Assembly: GCF_023155275.1 (NCBI RefSeq) | Contig: NZ_JALMUV010000009.1 | Location: forward strand, 1-64,000 | Origin: Streptomyces rhizoryzae | GTDB taxonomy: Bacteria; Actinomycetota; Actinomycetes; Streptomycetales; Streptomycetaceae | DNA: 64,000 bases | Direction: 5' to 3' | In this document: piece after piece, positions 1 to 10,780 of the stretch | Layout of the letters: each line of letters begins with the position of its first letter | Numbering within the stretch: position 1 is the stretch's first letter | The notes under the pieces: model-generated | The model's database searches: none | Told to the model about the DNA's origin: nothing | Seen by the model: only the letters and a program-made list of their open reading frames with translations | Program-made: the position numbers and the translations under genes

Positions 1-354
1 ATCGGCTTCCACGGCACGTTCCTCGTCCAGCACTGGCTGGGCGCCGAGGGCATGCTGCGCCGGATCCCCGACTATCTCGCCGCCGACGGCTTCACCACGC
101 TGAACACCGTCTCGACCATTTTCTCGTTCCTGCTCGGCATGTCGATCCTGCCGTTCCTCTACAACGTCTGGAAGACCGCCAAGTACGGCCGGAAGGTCGG
201 CGTGGACGATCCGTGGGGCTACGGCCGTTCGCTGGAGTGGGTGACGTCCTGCCCGCCGCCGCGGCACAATTTCCACACTCTGCCGCGGATTCGCTCCGAA
301 TCGCCGGCGTTCGATCTGCACCACCCCGAGATCGCGGCCGGGGCCGGGGAATGA
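1..354 (+). CDS. ctaD: Cytochrome c oxidase subunit I, C-terminal end (partial)
   Basis: The window opens inside this gene; about 117 C-terminal residues are present. They include the last membrane helix (around [20 protein letters not shown]) and the typical cytosolic tail of actinobacterial aa3 oxidase subunit I, with the pattern [22 protein letters not shown]. The family is the catalytic haem/copper subunit of the terminal oxidase in the cytoplasmic membrane, reducing oxygen and pumping protons. The catalytic histidines lie upstream of the window. The stop codon overlaps a possible start of the next gene, suggesting one transcript. Confidence 0.95.
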   Translation: MGFHGTFLVQHWLGAEGMLRRIPDYLAADGFTTLNTVSTIFSFLLGMSILPFLYNVWKTAKYGRKVGVDDPWGYGRSLEWVTSCPPPRHNFHTLPRIRSESPAFDLHHPEIAAGAGE

Positions 355-743
355 GGGGGCGGCGGCCGGCGGCCGGGGAATCCGGCGGGACGGCGGACGT
401 GCGGATGGACGAGGTGATCAACGAGATCGAGGGCTATCTGCTGTGGGAGGCGGAGAAGGAACGGGCCGGCGCGCAGGCGGAGGACTTCTGCGCCCGGCTG
501 CCGTGGCTGACCACCGCGCAGCGGGCGGAGGTGGTCCGCCACTACAGCCGGGAGCAGCGCGCGCAGTCCCGCTCGTACCTGGAGCGTGTCGCGGCCCGCA
601 GTGCCGAACTGCGGACCGCTTACGAGGACACTTACCGCGGGCTGCGGCGCCGGCTGGTGCTGGCCGTGCTGGCCGCCGGTGCGCTGGAGCTGTTCGTGCT
701 GGCGGTGCTGTTCCTCACCGGTAGCGCACCCGCAGCTCCTTGA
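351..743 (+). CDS. Small single-helix membrane protein next to ctaD
   Basis: A 130-residue protein of unknown function. The first 18 residues are low-complexity, followed by a charged, probably helical soluble part starting [19 protein letters not shown] and one C-terminal membrane helix (about residues 105-125). The ATG at 351 overlaps the ctaD stop as ATGA. GTG at 399 and ATG at 405 are good alternatives and would start at the better-looking part of the protein. The position directly behind ctaD suggests an accessory role with the oxidase, which is inference only. Its 3' end overlaps the convergent P450 gene by 29 bases. Confidence 0.65.
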   Translation: MRGRRPAAGESGGTADVRMDEVINEIEGYLLWEAEKERAGAQAEDFCARLPWLTTAQRAEVVRHYSREQRAQSRSYLERVAARSAELRTAYEDTYRGLRRRLVLAVLAAGALELFVLAVLFLTGSAPAAP

Positions 744-1947
744 CGCCGTTCAGCCAGGCGGAGCGCAGCCGCCGGGGGGCGCCGGTCAGGGCGATGTCCG
801 GGAGGGCGTCGGCGAGGGCGTTGAAGATCAGGTTGATCTCCAGGACGGCCAGCGACTTGCCGAGGCAGAAGTGCGGCCCGCCGCCCCCGAAGCCGAGGTG
901 GGGGTTGGGGTCGCGGGTGATGTCGAAGACCTCGGGGCGGTCGAAGACCTCGGGGTCGTGGTTGGCCGAGGAGTAGAAGATGCCGACCCGCTGGCCCTCG
1001 CGGAGGTGCGCGCCGCCCAGTTCGGTGTCCTGGGTGGCGGTGCGCTGGAAGGAGACCACCGGGGTCGCCCAGCGCACGATCTCCTCCGCGGCGGTCGCCG
1101 GGCGCTCGCGCTTGTAGAGCTCCCACTGCTCGGGGTGGGTGAGGAAGGCGTGCATGCCGTGGGTGATGGCGTTGCGGGTGGTCTCGTTGCCGGCCACCGC
1201 CAGCAGCAGCACGAAGAACCCGAACTCGTCGGAGCCGAGGTTGCCCTCGTCCTCGGCCGCCACCAGGCGGCTGACGATGTCCTGGGCCGGGCACTTCTTG
1301 CGGTCCGCGGCGAGGTTCATCGCGTAGGAGATCAGCTCCACGGCCGCGTTGGCGCCGACCTCCTCGGTGATGGCCAGCTCCGGGTCGTCGTAGGCGATCA
1401 TCTTGTTCGACCAGTCGAAGATCCGGGCCCGGTCGTCCTGGGGGATGCCGATCAGCTCGGCGATCGCCTGGAGCGGCAGCTCGCAGGCGACGTCGGTGAC
1501 GAAGTCGCCGGAGCCCTTCGCGCCCGCCCCGGCGACGATCCGCTCGGCCCGCCGGCGCAGCGCGTCCTCCAGGGCGCGGATGGCCCGCGGGGTGAAACCG
1601 CGCTGCACGATCTGCCGGACCCGGGTGTGCTCGGGCGGGTCCATGTTGAGCATGATCAGTTTCTGGACCTCGATCTGGTCCCGGGAAATGGCCGGATTGA
1701 AGCGGATGATCGAGGTGTTGAGGTTGGCGGAGAAGACGTCCGGGCGGGTGGAGACCTCCTTGACGTCCTGGTGGCGGGTGACGGCCCAGTAGCCGTCGTC
1801 GTCGAATCCGGCGACGCCGTGCGGCTGGGGGATCCAGCACACCGGCGCGGTCCCGCGCAGCCGGGCGAACTCCGGCAGCGGGACCCGGGCCTGGTAGACG
1901 TCGGGGTCGGTGGGGTCGAACCCCTCGGGCAGCGCGGGGCAGTGCAT
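715..1947 (-). CDS. cyp125: CYP125-family cytochrome P450 (steroid C26/C27 hydroxylase type)
   Basis: 410 residues, soluble bacterial P450. Visible are the I-helix oxygen-binding segment AVAGNETTRN (about 250), the ExxR motif EIVR, and the haem-ligand loop FGGGGPHFCLG with Cys at about 361. The whole chain resembles mycobacterial CYP125, including N-terminal CPALPEGFDPTDPDVYQ, the QIEVQKLIMLNMDPPEHTR segment and the ending [17 protein letters not shown]125 oxidises the terminal methyl of the cholesterol or cholestenone side chain, the first step of side-chain degradation. The ATG at 1947 has AGGAG in front. A longer frame would run over a promoter palindrome (2011-2025), so the short start is preferred. 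Divergent from the FadA5-like thiolase. A ferredoxin partner could be the gene at 12232. Confidence 0.9.
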   Translation of the reverse strand: MHCPALPEGFDPTDPDVYQARVPLPEFARLRGTAPVCWIPQPHGVAGFDDDGYWAVTRHQDVKEVSTRPDVFSANLNTSIIRFNPAISRDQIEVQKLIMLNMDPPEHTRVRQIVQRGFTPRAIRALEDALRRRAERIVAGAGAKGSGDFVTDVACELPLQAIAELIGIPQDDRARIFDWSNKMIAYDDPELAITEEVGANAAVELISYAMNLAADRKKCPAQDIVSRLVAAEDEGNLGSDEFGFFVLLLAVAGNETTRNAITHGMHAFLTHPEQWELYKRERPATAAEEIVRWATPVVSFQRTATQDTELGGAHLREGQRVGIFYSSANHDPEVFDRPEVFDITRDPNPHLGFGGGGPHFCLGKSLAVLEINLIFNALADALPDIALTGAPRRLRSAWLNGVKELRVRYR

Positions 1948-2010
1948 CGGCGGCTCCTGGTCCGGCGGCGTCCAGCGCCCTGACGGCACCGCGGTCCCCG
2001 GCACGGGTGT

Positions 2011-2025
2011 CTGACGGCCCATCAG
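2011..2025. promoter_or_regulatory. CTGACG-N3-CGTCAG-type palindrome (one mismatch)
   Basis: The sequence CTGACGGCCCATCAG lies 64 bases upstream of the P450 start. It matches the palindrome CTGACG-N3-CGTCAG with one mismatch. Similar sites occur at 10651, 19229, 22369 and 32038, each in front of a steroid-type gene. The binding protein is unknown. Confidence 0.6.
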
Positions 2026-2153
2026 ATGCAGGTCGCGGTGACGGTAGTGACGCGTCCCGCAAGTGGCAAGGGTCACGGCAACGCTACGTGCCCACAAGGG
2101 CGTTGCCGCCCTCTTGCGTCGTGCCGGGGCGCTCACGAGACTGTGCGAGGAAC

Positions 2154-2167
2154 TAGAACGCGTACTA
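2154..2167. promoter_or_regulatory. KstR-type operator, cyp125/fadA5 divergent promoter
   Basis: TAGAACGCGTACTA matches the KstR box TnnAACnnGTTnnA except for one base (GTA for GTT). It sits inside a longer inverted repeat, GAACTAG (2150-2156) and CTAGTTC (2165-2171), 60 bases before the thiolase start. The KstR-like repressor is encoded at 12729-13376. Confidence 0.75.
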
Positions 2168-2223
2168 GTTCTTCCCTCCGCGGGCGCCGGGACGCCCGCG
2201 GACGCGAGGAGAGGACGAGTTGA

Positions 2224-4266
<2,043 letters not shown>

Positions 4267-4270
<4 letters not shown>

Positions 4271-5886
4271 GCCGGCGCCCCTTCCAGGGACCGGGCCACC
4301 TGGGACACCGTCAGCCACGGCAGCGGCGCCAGCACCTTGGCGACCTGCGGGGCGAACGCGGGGGAGGAGACCACCACCTCAGCCGCCGGGCCGTCCGCGA
4401 CCACCTCGCCCTCCGCCAGGATCACCACCCGGTGCGCCAGCTCCGCGGCCAGCTCCACGTCGTGGGTGGCCAGCACGAGGGCGTGCCCCTCGGCGGCCAG
4501 CGCGCGCAGCACCTCCACCAGCCGGGCCTTGGCCGCGTAGTCCAGGCCGCGGGTCGGCTCGTCCAGCAGCAGCAGCGGCGGCCGCGCGGTCAGCACCACC
4601 GCCAGCGCCAGCGCCAGCCGCTGCCCCTCCGACAGGTCCCGCGGATGCGCCGCGTCCGGCACCCCGGGCAGCAGGCGGGCCACCAGCTCCCGGCAGCGGC
4701 CGGCCGGTGCGTCCGCGTCCCGGTCGGCGGCGGCGCACTCGGCCGCCACGGTGTCCGCGGACAGCAGGTCCCGCGGGTCCTGCGGCACCAGCCCGACCCG
4801 GCGCAGCAGGTCGCGCGGCCGGGCCTGGTGCGGGGCGCCGTCCCCGACCCGGACCGTCCCGGACGACGGGCGGTGCATCCCGACCAGGGTCCGCAGCAGC
4901 GTCGACTTCCCCGCGCCGTTGCGGCCCATCAGCGCCACCGTCTCGCCGGCCCGCACGGTCAGGCCGATCCCGTGCAGCACCGGCGTACGGTCGCGCCGGA
5001 CGACCAGCCCGGCCACCGACGCCACCGGCTCGCCGTCCGCCGCCGGGGCCCGGTCCGCCGGCGCACCGGCCGCGGACAGCCGCTCCCGCAGCGGTGCCGC
5101 CTTGCGCCGGGCGTCCCGCACCGACAGCGGCAGCGGCGACCACCCGGCCAGCCGGCCCAGCTCCACCACCGGCGGCCGCACCGGCGAGGCGGCCATCATG
5201 GCGGCCGGCTCGCCCATCACCGGCGCCGCGCCCGGCCCCGGCAGCACGATCACCTGGTCCGCGTACTGCACCACCCGCTCCAGCCGGTGCTCGGCCATCA
5301 GCACCGTCGTGCCCAGGTCGTGCACCAGGCGCTGGAGCACCGCCAGCACCTCCTCAGCGGCGCCCGGGTCCAGCGCCGACGTCGGCTCGTCCAGCACCAG
5401 CACCTTCGGGTGCGCGGTGAGCACCGAGCCGATCGCCACCCGCTGCAACTGGCCGCCGGACAGCGTGCGCAGGGCCCGCTCCCGCAGGTCGGCCAGGCCC
5501 AGCAGGTCCAGCGTCTCCTCGACCCGGCGGCGCATCACGTCCGGGGCCAGCCCGAGGGACTCCATGCCGTAGGCCAGCTCGTCCTCGACGGTGTCGGTGA
5601 CGCAGTGCGCCAGCGGGTCCTGGCCCACCGTGCCGACCACATCGGCCAGTTCGCGCGGCGGATGGGTCCGGGTGTCCCGCCCGCCGACCGTCACCCGGCC
5701 GCGCAGCGTGCCGCCGGTGAAGTGCGGCACCAGCCCGCACACGGCGTTCAGCAGGGTCGACTTCCCGGCCCCGGACGGCCCCACCAGGAGGCACAACTCG
5801 CCCTCGGGCACGGTCAGATCGACCCCCTGCACGGCCGGCGCGGCGGCATCGCCGTAGGTCACCGAGACCTGCTCGAAGCGGATCAC
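4267..5886 (-). CDS. ECF transporter ATPase, two ABC domains fused
   Basis: 539 residues with two nucleotide-binding domains. Domain 1 has Walker A GPSGAGKST, signature LSGGQLQRVAIGS and Walker B VLVLDEPTSALD. Domain 2 has Walker A GRNGAGKST, a divergent signature LSEGQ and Walker B LLLLDEPTRGLD. In two-gene systems these are EcfA and EcfA'; here one chain carries both. The protein powers the membrane S and T components. GTG at 5886 overlaps the stop of the T component (GTGA), and its own stop overlaps the S component start. Confidence 0.9.
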
Positions 5887-7064
5887 TGGGCGGGCTCCTT
5901 CGTGAACGGACCGGAATCGGCGGAACGGGACGGTGCGGCGGGGGCGGCGGCCCGGGAGCGGCCGGCGGACACCGGGCGCCCGGCCCGCACCGGCACCGGC
6001 GCGGCCACCGCCGGCACCAGCCCCACCAGCAGCGACAGCGCCGGCCACAGCGGCAGCACCGGCGCGGTCAGCGGCACCGCCGGCGGGTGCAGCGCGGCCG
6101 GGGCGTAGCCGTTCGCCGCGATCATCAGCGCCGCCACGGCCACCCCGGACCCCGACACCAGCCAGGCCCGCACCCCCCACGGCTCGGGCCGGTAGCGGGT
6201 CCGCACCGACCGGCGGCCGCCCAGCCACAGCCCCGCCAGCGCCGCCGCCAGCCCGGCCAGCAGCACCGGCAGCCCGTAGCCGCCGCCCGCGTCCCCCAGC
6301 AGCCCGTACGTGCCCGCGCACACCCCGAGCAGTCCGCCCAGCGTCAGCAGCGACGTCAGCCGCCGCACCGCGGGCGGCACCTGCGCGGTCCGGCCGTACC
6401 CGCGGGCGTCCATCGCCGCGGCCAGCGCCACCGACCGCTCCAGCGCCCCCTCCAGCACCGGCAGGCCCACCTGCAACAGCGCCTTCATGCCCCGGTCCGG
6501 ACGGCCGCGCAGCCGCCGGGCCGCCCGCAGCCGCTGCACGTCGGCCACCAGGTTCGGCGCGAACGTCATCGCGACCACCACCGCCACCCCGGCCTCGTAC
6601 AGCGCGCCGGGCAGCGACTTCAGCAACCGCGCCGGACTGGCCAGCGCGTTGGCGGCGCCCACGCAGATCAGCAGGGTGGCCAGCTTCAGCCCGTCGTACA
6701 GCGCGAAGACCATGCCCTCCGCGGTCACCCGGCCACCGATCCGGACACCCTGCGCCCAGTGGGGGAGCGGGAGTTCGGGCAGCGTCACCAGTGTGTGCGT
6801 CCCCGGGATCGGCGACCCCAGCACGAACGCGAACACCAGCCGGATCCCCAGCACCACCAGCCCCAGCTTGACGAACGCCCCGTACGACCGGGCCCACGGC
6901 GCGTCCGTCCGGCGCGCCGCCACCACATAACCGGCCACCGCCGCCAGCAGCGCCAGCAGCAGCGGATTGGCGGTCCGGGACGCCGCGGTCGCCAGGCCCA
7001 GCGCCCACACCCACCAGGCGCCCGCGTGCAGCGCGGTGCCGCGGGCCGCCCGCGGCGCGCTCAT
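5883..7064 (-). CDS. ecfT: ECF transporter transmembrane T component
   Basis: 393 residues. The N-terminal half has the EcfT fold: several helices, a cytoplasmic region with RLRAARRLRGRPDRGM and the coupling motif AAAMDARGYGR around residue 210, which resembles the A-x-ARG coupling helix that contacts the ATPases. The second half has extra helices and a Pro/Ala-rich tail. It is the scaffold between ATPases and the S component in the cytoplasmic membrane. ATG at 7064 overlaps the previous gene's stop as ATGA. The family assignment is firm; the substrate is taken from the riboswitch. Confidence 0.88.
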   Translation of the reverse strand: MSAPRAARGTALHAGAWWVWALGLATAASRTANPLLLALLAAVAGYVVAARRTDAPWARSYGAFVKLGLVVLGIRLVFAFVLGSPIPGTHTLVTLPELPLPHWAQGVRIGGRVTAEGMVFALYDGLKLATLLICVGAANALASPARLLKSLPGALYEAGVAVVVAMTFAPNLVADVQRLRAARRLRGRPDRGMKALLQVGLPVLEGALERSVALAAAMDARGYGRTAQVPPAVRRLTSLLTLGGLLGVCAGTYGLLGDAGGGYGLPVLLAGLAAALAGLWLGGRRSVRTRYRPEPWGVRAWLVSGSGVAVAALMIAANGYAPAALHPPAVPLTAPVLPLWPALSLLVGLVPAVAAPVPVRAGRPVSAGRSRAAAPAAPSRSADSGPFTKEPAQ

Positions 7065-7732
7065 CCGCGCCGCCGGCGCGCCTGCCAGACCGCGGCCGCG
7101 CCCAGCACCACCACCGCGCCGACCCCGGCGAACAGCCCCGCCGACGGGCCGCCGCCGGCACCGTCCGCCGCGCCGGCCGCCGGCTTCCGCTCCGCCCCGC
7201 CGCCGGCCACCTGCTCCGCGCAGCCCGACCGCGGGTACCCCGCGATCCCGCACAGCAGCCCGGCCGCGTCGTACCGCAGCGGCTCGGCGACCGCGGCCAG
7301 CGCCTCGCCCGCCGAGGCATCCGCCGGCACCCGCGCACAGGCCGTCCGCGCGGCCGGCGGCCGCTCCCCGGACGGGGCGTCCGCCGCCGTCCCGAAGTCG
7401 ATCACCACACCGATCCGCTTCTGCCCGGCCGCGGCCCGTCCGGCACCGCACAGCGCGGCGAAGTCCGGGGCCGGGCGCGGCGCCGCGGCCCGCGCGGAGT
7501 CCGCGCTCACCGCGAACCGGAAACCCGCCACGGCACCGTCGGCCGGCCGCGCCGTCCCCGGCCCCTGGGTGGCGTACGCCCACGAAGCGGACGGGCCGGC
7601 CGCCGCCCGCCCGTCCCAGAACGACCAGTACCGGTACTCCTGCGCCTGGGCGGCCCCGGCGACCGGACCGGCCACCAGCCCCGCGCCGAGCAGTGCCGCC
7701 ACCGCCCACCGGGCCCCGCGTATCCGGCTCAC
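7061..7732 (-). CDS. Secreted SCO2322-family protein with C-terminal anchor
   Basis: 223 residues. A signal peptide (about 1-30, ending AQAQE) precedes a domain beginning YRYWSFWDG, which I recognise as the SCO2322 family of Streptomyces. Paired cysteines are seen (CGAG, LLCGIAGYPRSGC). A Gly/Ala linker, one membrane helix near 200-218 and a basic QARRRRG tail suggest anchoring to the membrane facing outward. The GTG start overlaps the preceding stop (GTGA). Its place between the alpha-barrel protein and the ECF genes suggests it helps deliver the ligand to the transporter; its molecular role is unknown. Confidence 0.8.
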   Translation of the reverse strand: MSRIRGARWAVAALLGAGLVAGPVAGAAQAQEYRYWSFWDGRAAAGPSASWAYATQGPGTARPADGAVAGFRFAVSADSARAAAPRPAPDFAALCGAGRAAAGQKRIGVVIDFGTAADAPSGERPPAARTACARVPADASAGEALAAVAEPLRYDAAGLLCGIAGYPRSGCAEQVAGGGAERKPAAGAADGAGGGPSAGLFAGVGAVVVLGAAAVWQARRRRG

Positions 7733-8967
7733 AGCGCGTTCTTGCCCTTGCGGCCGCTGAGCAGGAAACCGACCCCGGCGCCGATGGCGAGGCCGACACC
7801 GATCACCCACCAGATCCCGATGCCGCCGCCGTCCTCGGAGTGCCCCTCCCCGGAGTGCCCGTCCTCCGCCGCGGTGACCGGCGCGGGCCCGGTGGCGTTC
7901 AGCGCGGCGACCAGGTCGGTGCCGCCGAAGGAGCGCGGGTCCGTCCCGGTGGCCCGCGCGGCGAGCACCAGCTGCGCGTACGCCGCCGGGCCGTTCTGCT
8001 TCGCCCACCCCGCGGCGTTCTTCTCCAGCCACGCCAGCGGCTTCTTCGCGGCCTCGGCGTGCCCGCCGGCCGCCAGCGCGACCACCGTGTCCGCGGTGTT
8101 CCCGACGTCGGGCTGCTGCTCGGCGCCCGGCATCGCCGACCGCAGGTGCTGCCCGTTGGCGTCCAGCTGCGCCACCAGGTACGCGGCGCCGCCGTCCGCG
8201 GCGGCCCGGGCGTCACCGGCCCGCGCACCGTCCTGCCCGCAGGCCGGCGGCTCGACCGGCCGGTCCTTCCCGGCCGCCGGCACCACGAAGCCCTTGCCCA
8301 GCGCCGCGGTGACCGCGGCCGCCGTCGCGTCCGCGTTGGGCGCCGCGTTCTTCAGCTGGAAGGTGAACGCACCGCGCTCCCCCTCCTTCGCGTCACACCC
8401 CAGCTGGAACCCCAGCAGCGCCCGGTCCGGCGCGTGGCCGTCCTTCCGCACCGCCTCCGGCTTCTCCCCGGCCGCGGCCAGCGCCCCGATGACCACCGCC
8501 GTGGAGTTGGCGTCGCTGGCCGCACCGGGCATCGAGCCCCAGCCGCCGTCCGCCTGCTGCACGGACGCAAGCCACCCCACGGCCTTGTGCACGGCGTCCC
8601 CGTGCCCGCCCAGGGCGGCCAGCGCCTGCACCGCCGCGGCCGTCTGATTGGTGTCGCGCAGCGTCTTGCCGTCGCACGCCGCCCGCGGATCGGCCCGGAA
8701 CGCGGCGAACGCCCCGTCCGCACACTGCTGGCCCACCAGCCAGCCGACGGCCGACGGGGCCGGGCGCACGCCCACGGTGTGCTGCGCCAGCAGCGCCAGC
8801 GACTGCCGCCACACCCCGTCGTACTGCGGGTCCTTGGTGCCGTAGAGCCCCTCCGGCAGCTTCTGCGGGGGCGCCGCGCCGGCGGCCAGCACGGCGGCGG
8901 CCGCGGCGGCGGCCAGCGCGCCGGCGGTACGGCGCGTCCGGGATGCGGCGGGATGCGTGGGGGCCAT
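7729..8967 (-). CDS. Secreted prenyltransferase/squalene-oxidase repeat protein, membrane-anchored
   Basis: 412 residues with a signal peptide (about 1-35), repeats of the squalene-cyclase alpha/alpha-barrel type (QQCADGAFAAF, QQADGGWGSM), several Cys residues, and a C-terminal membrane helix followed by a short basic tail GRKGKNAL. The acidic DDTAED/QW cyclase catalytic signature is not seen, so it is unlikely to be a terpene cyclase. Eukaryotic intrinsic factor and transcobalamin use an alpha6/alpha6 barrel of this type to bind cobalamin. As first gene behind a cobalamin riboswitch, a surface B12-binding role is a reasonable inference. ATG at 8967 is preceded by GAGG. Confidence 0.8.
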   Translation of the reverse strand: MAPTHPAASRTRRTAGALAAAAAAAVLAAGAAPPQKLPEGLYGTKDPQYDGVWRQSLALLAQHTVGVRPAPSAVGWLVGQQCADGAFAAFRADPRAACDGKTLRDTNQTAAAVQALAALGGHGDAVHKAVGWLASVQQADGGWGSMPGAASDANSTAVVIGALAAAGEKPEAVRKDGHAPDRALLGFQLGCDAKEGERGAFTFQLKNAAPNADATAAAVTAALGKGFVVPAAGKDRPVEPPACGQDGARAGDARAAADGGAAYLVAQLDANGQHLRSAMPGAEQQPDVGNTADTVVALAAGGHAEAAKKPLAWLEKNAAGWAKQNGPAAYAQLVLAARATGTDPRSFGGTDLVAALNATGPAPVTAAEDGHSGEGHSEDGGGIGIWWVIGVGLAIGAGVGFLLSGRKGKNAL

Positions 8968-9027
8968 CGGGGTGGGTGCCTCTCGGTTCGGTCGGGTCGG
9001 GCGCGAAGCCGCGCTCGGCCGACCGCC

Positions 9028-9049
9028 GGCGCACCCGACCGGGTGCGCC
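9028..9049 (-). terminator. Hairpin between riboswitch and first ORF
   Basis: A perfect 10-bp inverted repeat (GGCGCACCCG / CGGGTGCGCC, 2-base loop) lies between the cobalamin aptamer and the start at 8967. It could be the expression-platform terminator. There is no U-run, so its function is uncertain. Confidence 0.4.
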
Positions 9050-9079
9050 GCGGTGGCACCGGGCTCAGCTCCGCGAACC

Positions 9080-9255
9080 TCGACGGTGCCGCACACCGGC
9101 CATCCGGTGGCGGGAGCCATGGCCGTGCCCCACGGGTGCTCCGGCTCGTCCGGCCGCCGGGCGGCCGTCCTCACGGTTGCGGGTCAGCGCCGGATTTCCA
9201 CCGGCTTCCCCCGATCAGGCACGGATGAAGTTGTCCCGCACACCTTAACCCGGCC
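9080..9255 (-). promoter_or_regulatory. Cobalamin riboswitch
   Basis: Read on the minus strand, the leader of the ECF operon shows the conserved cobalamin aptamer core: GGGAAGCCGGTG then AAATCCGGC (9188-9211), CTGACCCGCAACCGTGAG (9170-9187), and a B12-box-like GAGCCGGAGCACCCG (9133-9147). Order and spacing fit the family. Edges are approximate. Binding of adenosylcobalamin would be expected to switch off the genes from 8967 down to 3380. Confidence 0.88.
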
Positions 9256-9356
9256 TTCACACCCCGCCCCGGGGCCGTCTGCCCGCCCCCGGGGCGGGGC
9301 ACCGGACCGGCACCGCCCGGCGCGTACCCGAGGCGCCCGGCAGGCCCCCGCACGCC

Positions 9357-10436
9357 CTACACCGCCACGTACCGCACCGGGTCGGCCCCCACCGCCTCCA
9401 CCACCCCGCGCTTCACCAGGTGCCGCACATGCGCCTCGGCCTCCGAGACGGCGATGGTGCGGGAGGCGGGCGGGATCTGCTCCCAGGGGCGGTTCCACCG
9501 CATGGCACGGGCCAGCTGCCAGGGCGTGAGCGGCTCGGCGAGCAGCGCACGGAGGCCGGCGAGCCGCTCCTCGTGGTGGCCGAGCAGCTCCCGCACCCGG
9601 CCCGCCGCGTCCGGGAACGCGTGCTGGTGCGCCGGCAGCACCTCCGCCGGTGCGAGATGGGCGATGCGCGCCAGCGAGTCGAGGTAGTCGCCGAGCGGAT
9701 CCCCCCGGTCGGCGAGGTCCAGGGCCGCCTCGTCCGGTTCCTCGTACAGCCCGATGTGCGGGGTGATGCCCGGCAGCAGGTGGTCCCCGGAGAACAGCCG
9801 CCCGAAGCCGGCCGCACCGGCGGAACCGGCCCCGCCCCGCGCCGGGCCCGGATGTCCCTCCTCCAGATGCAGGCAGACGTGCCCCGGGGTGTGCCCCGGC
9901 GTCCAGACCGCCCGGAGCCGCCGCCCGGGCAGGTCGAGGAGCGCGCCCGGTTCGATCCCGCGGTCCGGCAGCGCGGCCCGCCGCCCCGGGGGCTTCCGCC
10001 CGCGCCCGGCGGCCCGGGCGGCCCGCAGCGGCTCCAGATGGTCGTCCGGCGCTCCCGCCGCCGCGAGCTTCCCGAGCAGGTAGTCCAGCCACCGGCCGGG
10101 CTCCGCCTCCCGGGTGCGGCGCACCACCGCGGCGTCCGCGGCGTGCATCGCGATCCACGCACCGGAGGTCTCCCGCACCCGGGCGGAGAGCCCGTGGTGG
10201 TCCGGGTGGTGGTGGGTGATCAGGACGCCGTGCAGCTCGGCCGGGTCGAAACCGCAGGCGGTGACCCCGGCGGTGAGCGCGTCCCAGGACTCCGGGTCGT
10301 CCCAGCCGGTGTCGATGAGGACCGGGCCGCGGTCGGTCTCCAGGAGGTGGACGAGGGTGTGGCCGAGGGGGTTGTCGGGGAGGGGGACGGCGATGCTCCA
10401 CACCCCGCCCTTGTGGTCGATCACCTGTGGCGCCAT
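9357..10436 (-). CDS. Metallo-beta-lactamase-fold hydrolase
   Basis: 359 residues. The metal-binding motif HHHPDHHG (residues about 73-80), the second histidine in TPGHTPGHVCLH and the third metal ligand in FSGDHLLPG are all present, as in glyoxalase II-type hydrolases. A C-terminal winged-helix-like part (residues 285-359) follows, as in LACTB2-like enzymes. ATG at 10436 is chosen because a KstR-type box at 10499-10512 lies upstream and a longer frame would run over it. It is divergent from the aldehyde dehydrogenase. The operator suggests a place in the steroid regulon, perhaps acyl-CoA thioester or lactone hydrolysis; the substrate cannot be read from sequence. Confidence 0.85.
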   Translation of the reverse strand: MAPQVIDHKGGVWSIAVPLPDNPLGHTLVHLLETDRGPVLIDTGWDDPESWDALTAGVTACGFDPAELHGVLITHHHPDHHGLSARVRETSGAWIAMHAADAAVVRRTREAEPGRWLDYLLGKLAAAGAPDDHLEPLRAARAAGRGRKPPGRRAALPDRGIEPGALLDLPGRRLRAVWTPGHTPGHVCLHLEEGHPGPARGGAGSAGAAGFGRLFSGDHLLPGITPHIGLYEEPDEAALDLADRGDPLGDYLDSLARIAHLAPAEVLPAHQHAFPDAAGRVRELLGHHEERLAGLRALLAEPLTPWQLARAMRWNRPWEQIPPASRTIAVSEAEAHVRHLVKRGVVEAVGADPVRYVAV

Positions 10437-10498
10437 CGGTCCCGTCCCCTCGTGTGCCGGTGCCGACGCGCGTGCCGGTGCCGGCACCTCACTATAAC

Positions 10499-10512
10499 TA
10501 GAACGAGTTCCA
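10499..10512. promoter_or_regulatory. KstR-type operator, metallo-hydrolase/ALDH divergent promoter
   Basis: TAGAACGAGTTCCA matches TnnAACnnGTTnnA fully. It is 63 bases upstream of the metallo-hydrolase start and about 270 bases before the aldehyde dehydrogenase. Confidence 0.75.
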
Positions 10513-10621
10513 CCACTAGGTCCGATAACCGCCAACGGCAAGGGAGTTGGTGCAGGGGGGCAGCGCGGAGAGCCGGCGCGGGGAGGCGATATCCGTACCG
10601 GGCCGTGGACTCCGCACGGTG

Positions 10622-10637
10622 GAACTGGTATCAGTTC
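10622..10637. repeat. Inverted repeat GAACTG-N4-CAGTTC
   Basis: A perfect 6-bp inverted repeat with 4-base spacer in the ALDH promoter. The same half-sites with a 13-base spacer occur at 13514-13538 upstream of kstR. Possible operator; the factor is unknown. Confidence 0.4.
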
Positions 10638-10650
10638 TGCTGCACCATTC

Positions 10651-10665
10651 CTGATGCAGCGTCAG
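10651..10665. promoter_or_regulatory. CTGACG-N3-CGTCAG-type palindrome (one mismatch)
   Basis: CTGATGCAGCGTCAG, one mismatch to the palindrome, lies 115 bases before the aldehyde dehydrogenase start. Member of the five-site set described at 2011. Confidence 0.6.
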
Positions 10666-10780
10666 AAACCGAACCCCGCCGCACCCTTCCCCGCCGCCCC
10701 CTTCCCCGCCGCACCCGCACGCCCACCCGCACCCGCGCACCCACCCCGTCCCCCTCGACACCGTCGAAAGGCGGCCAGCG

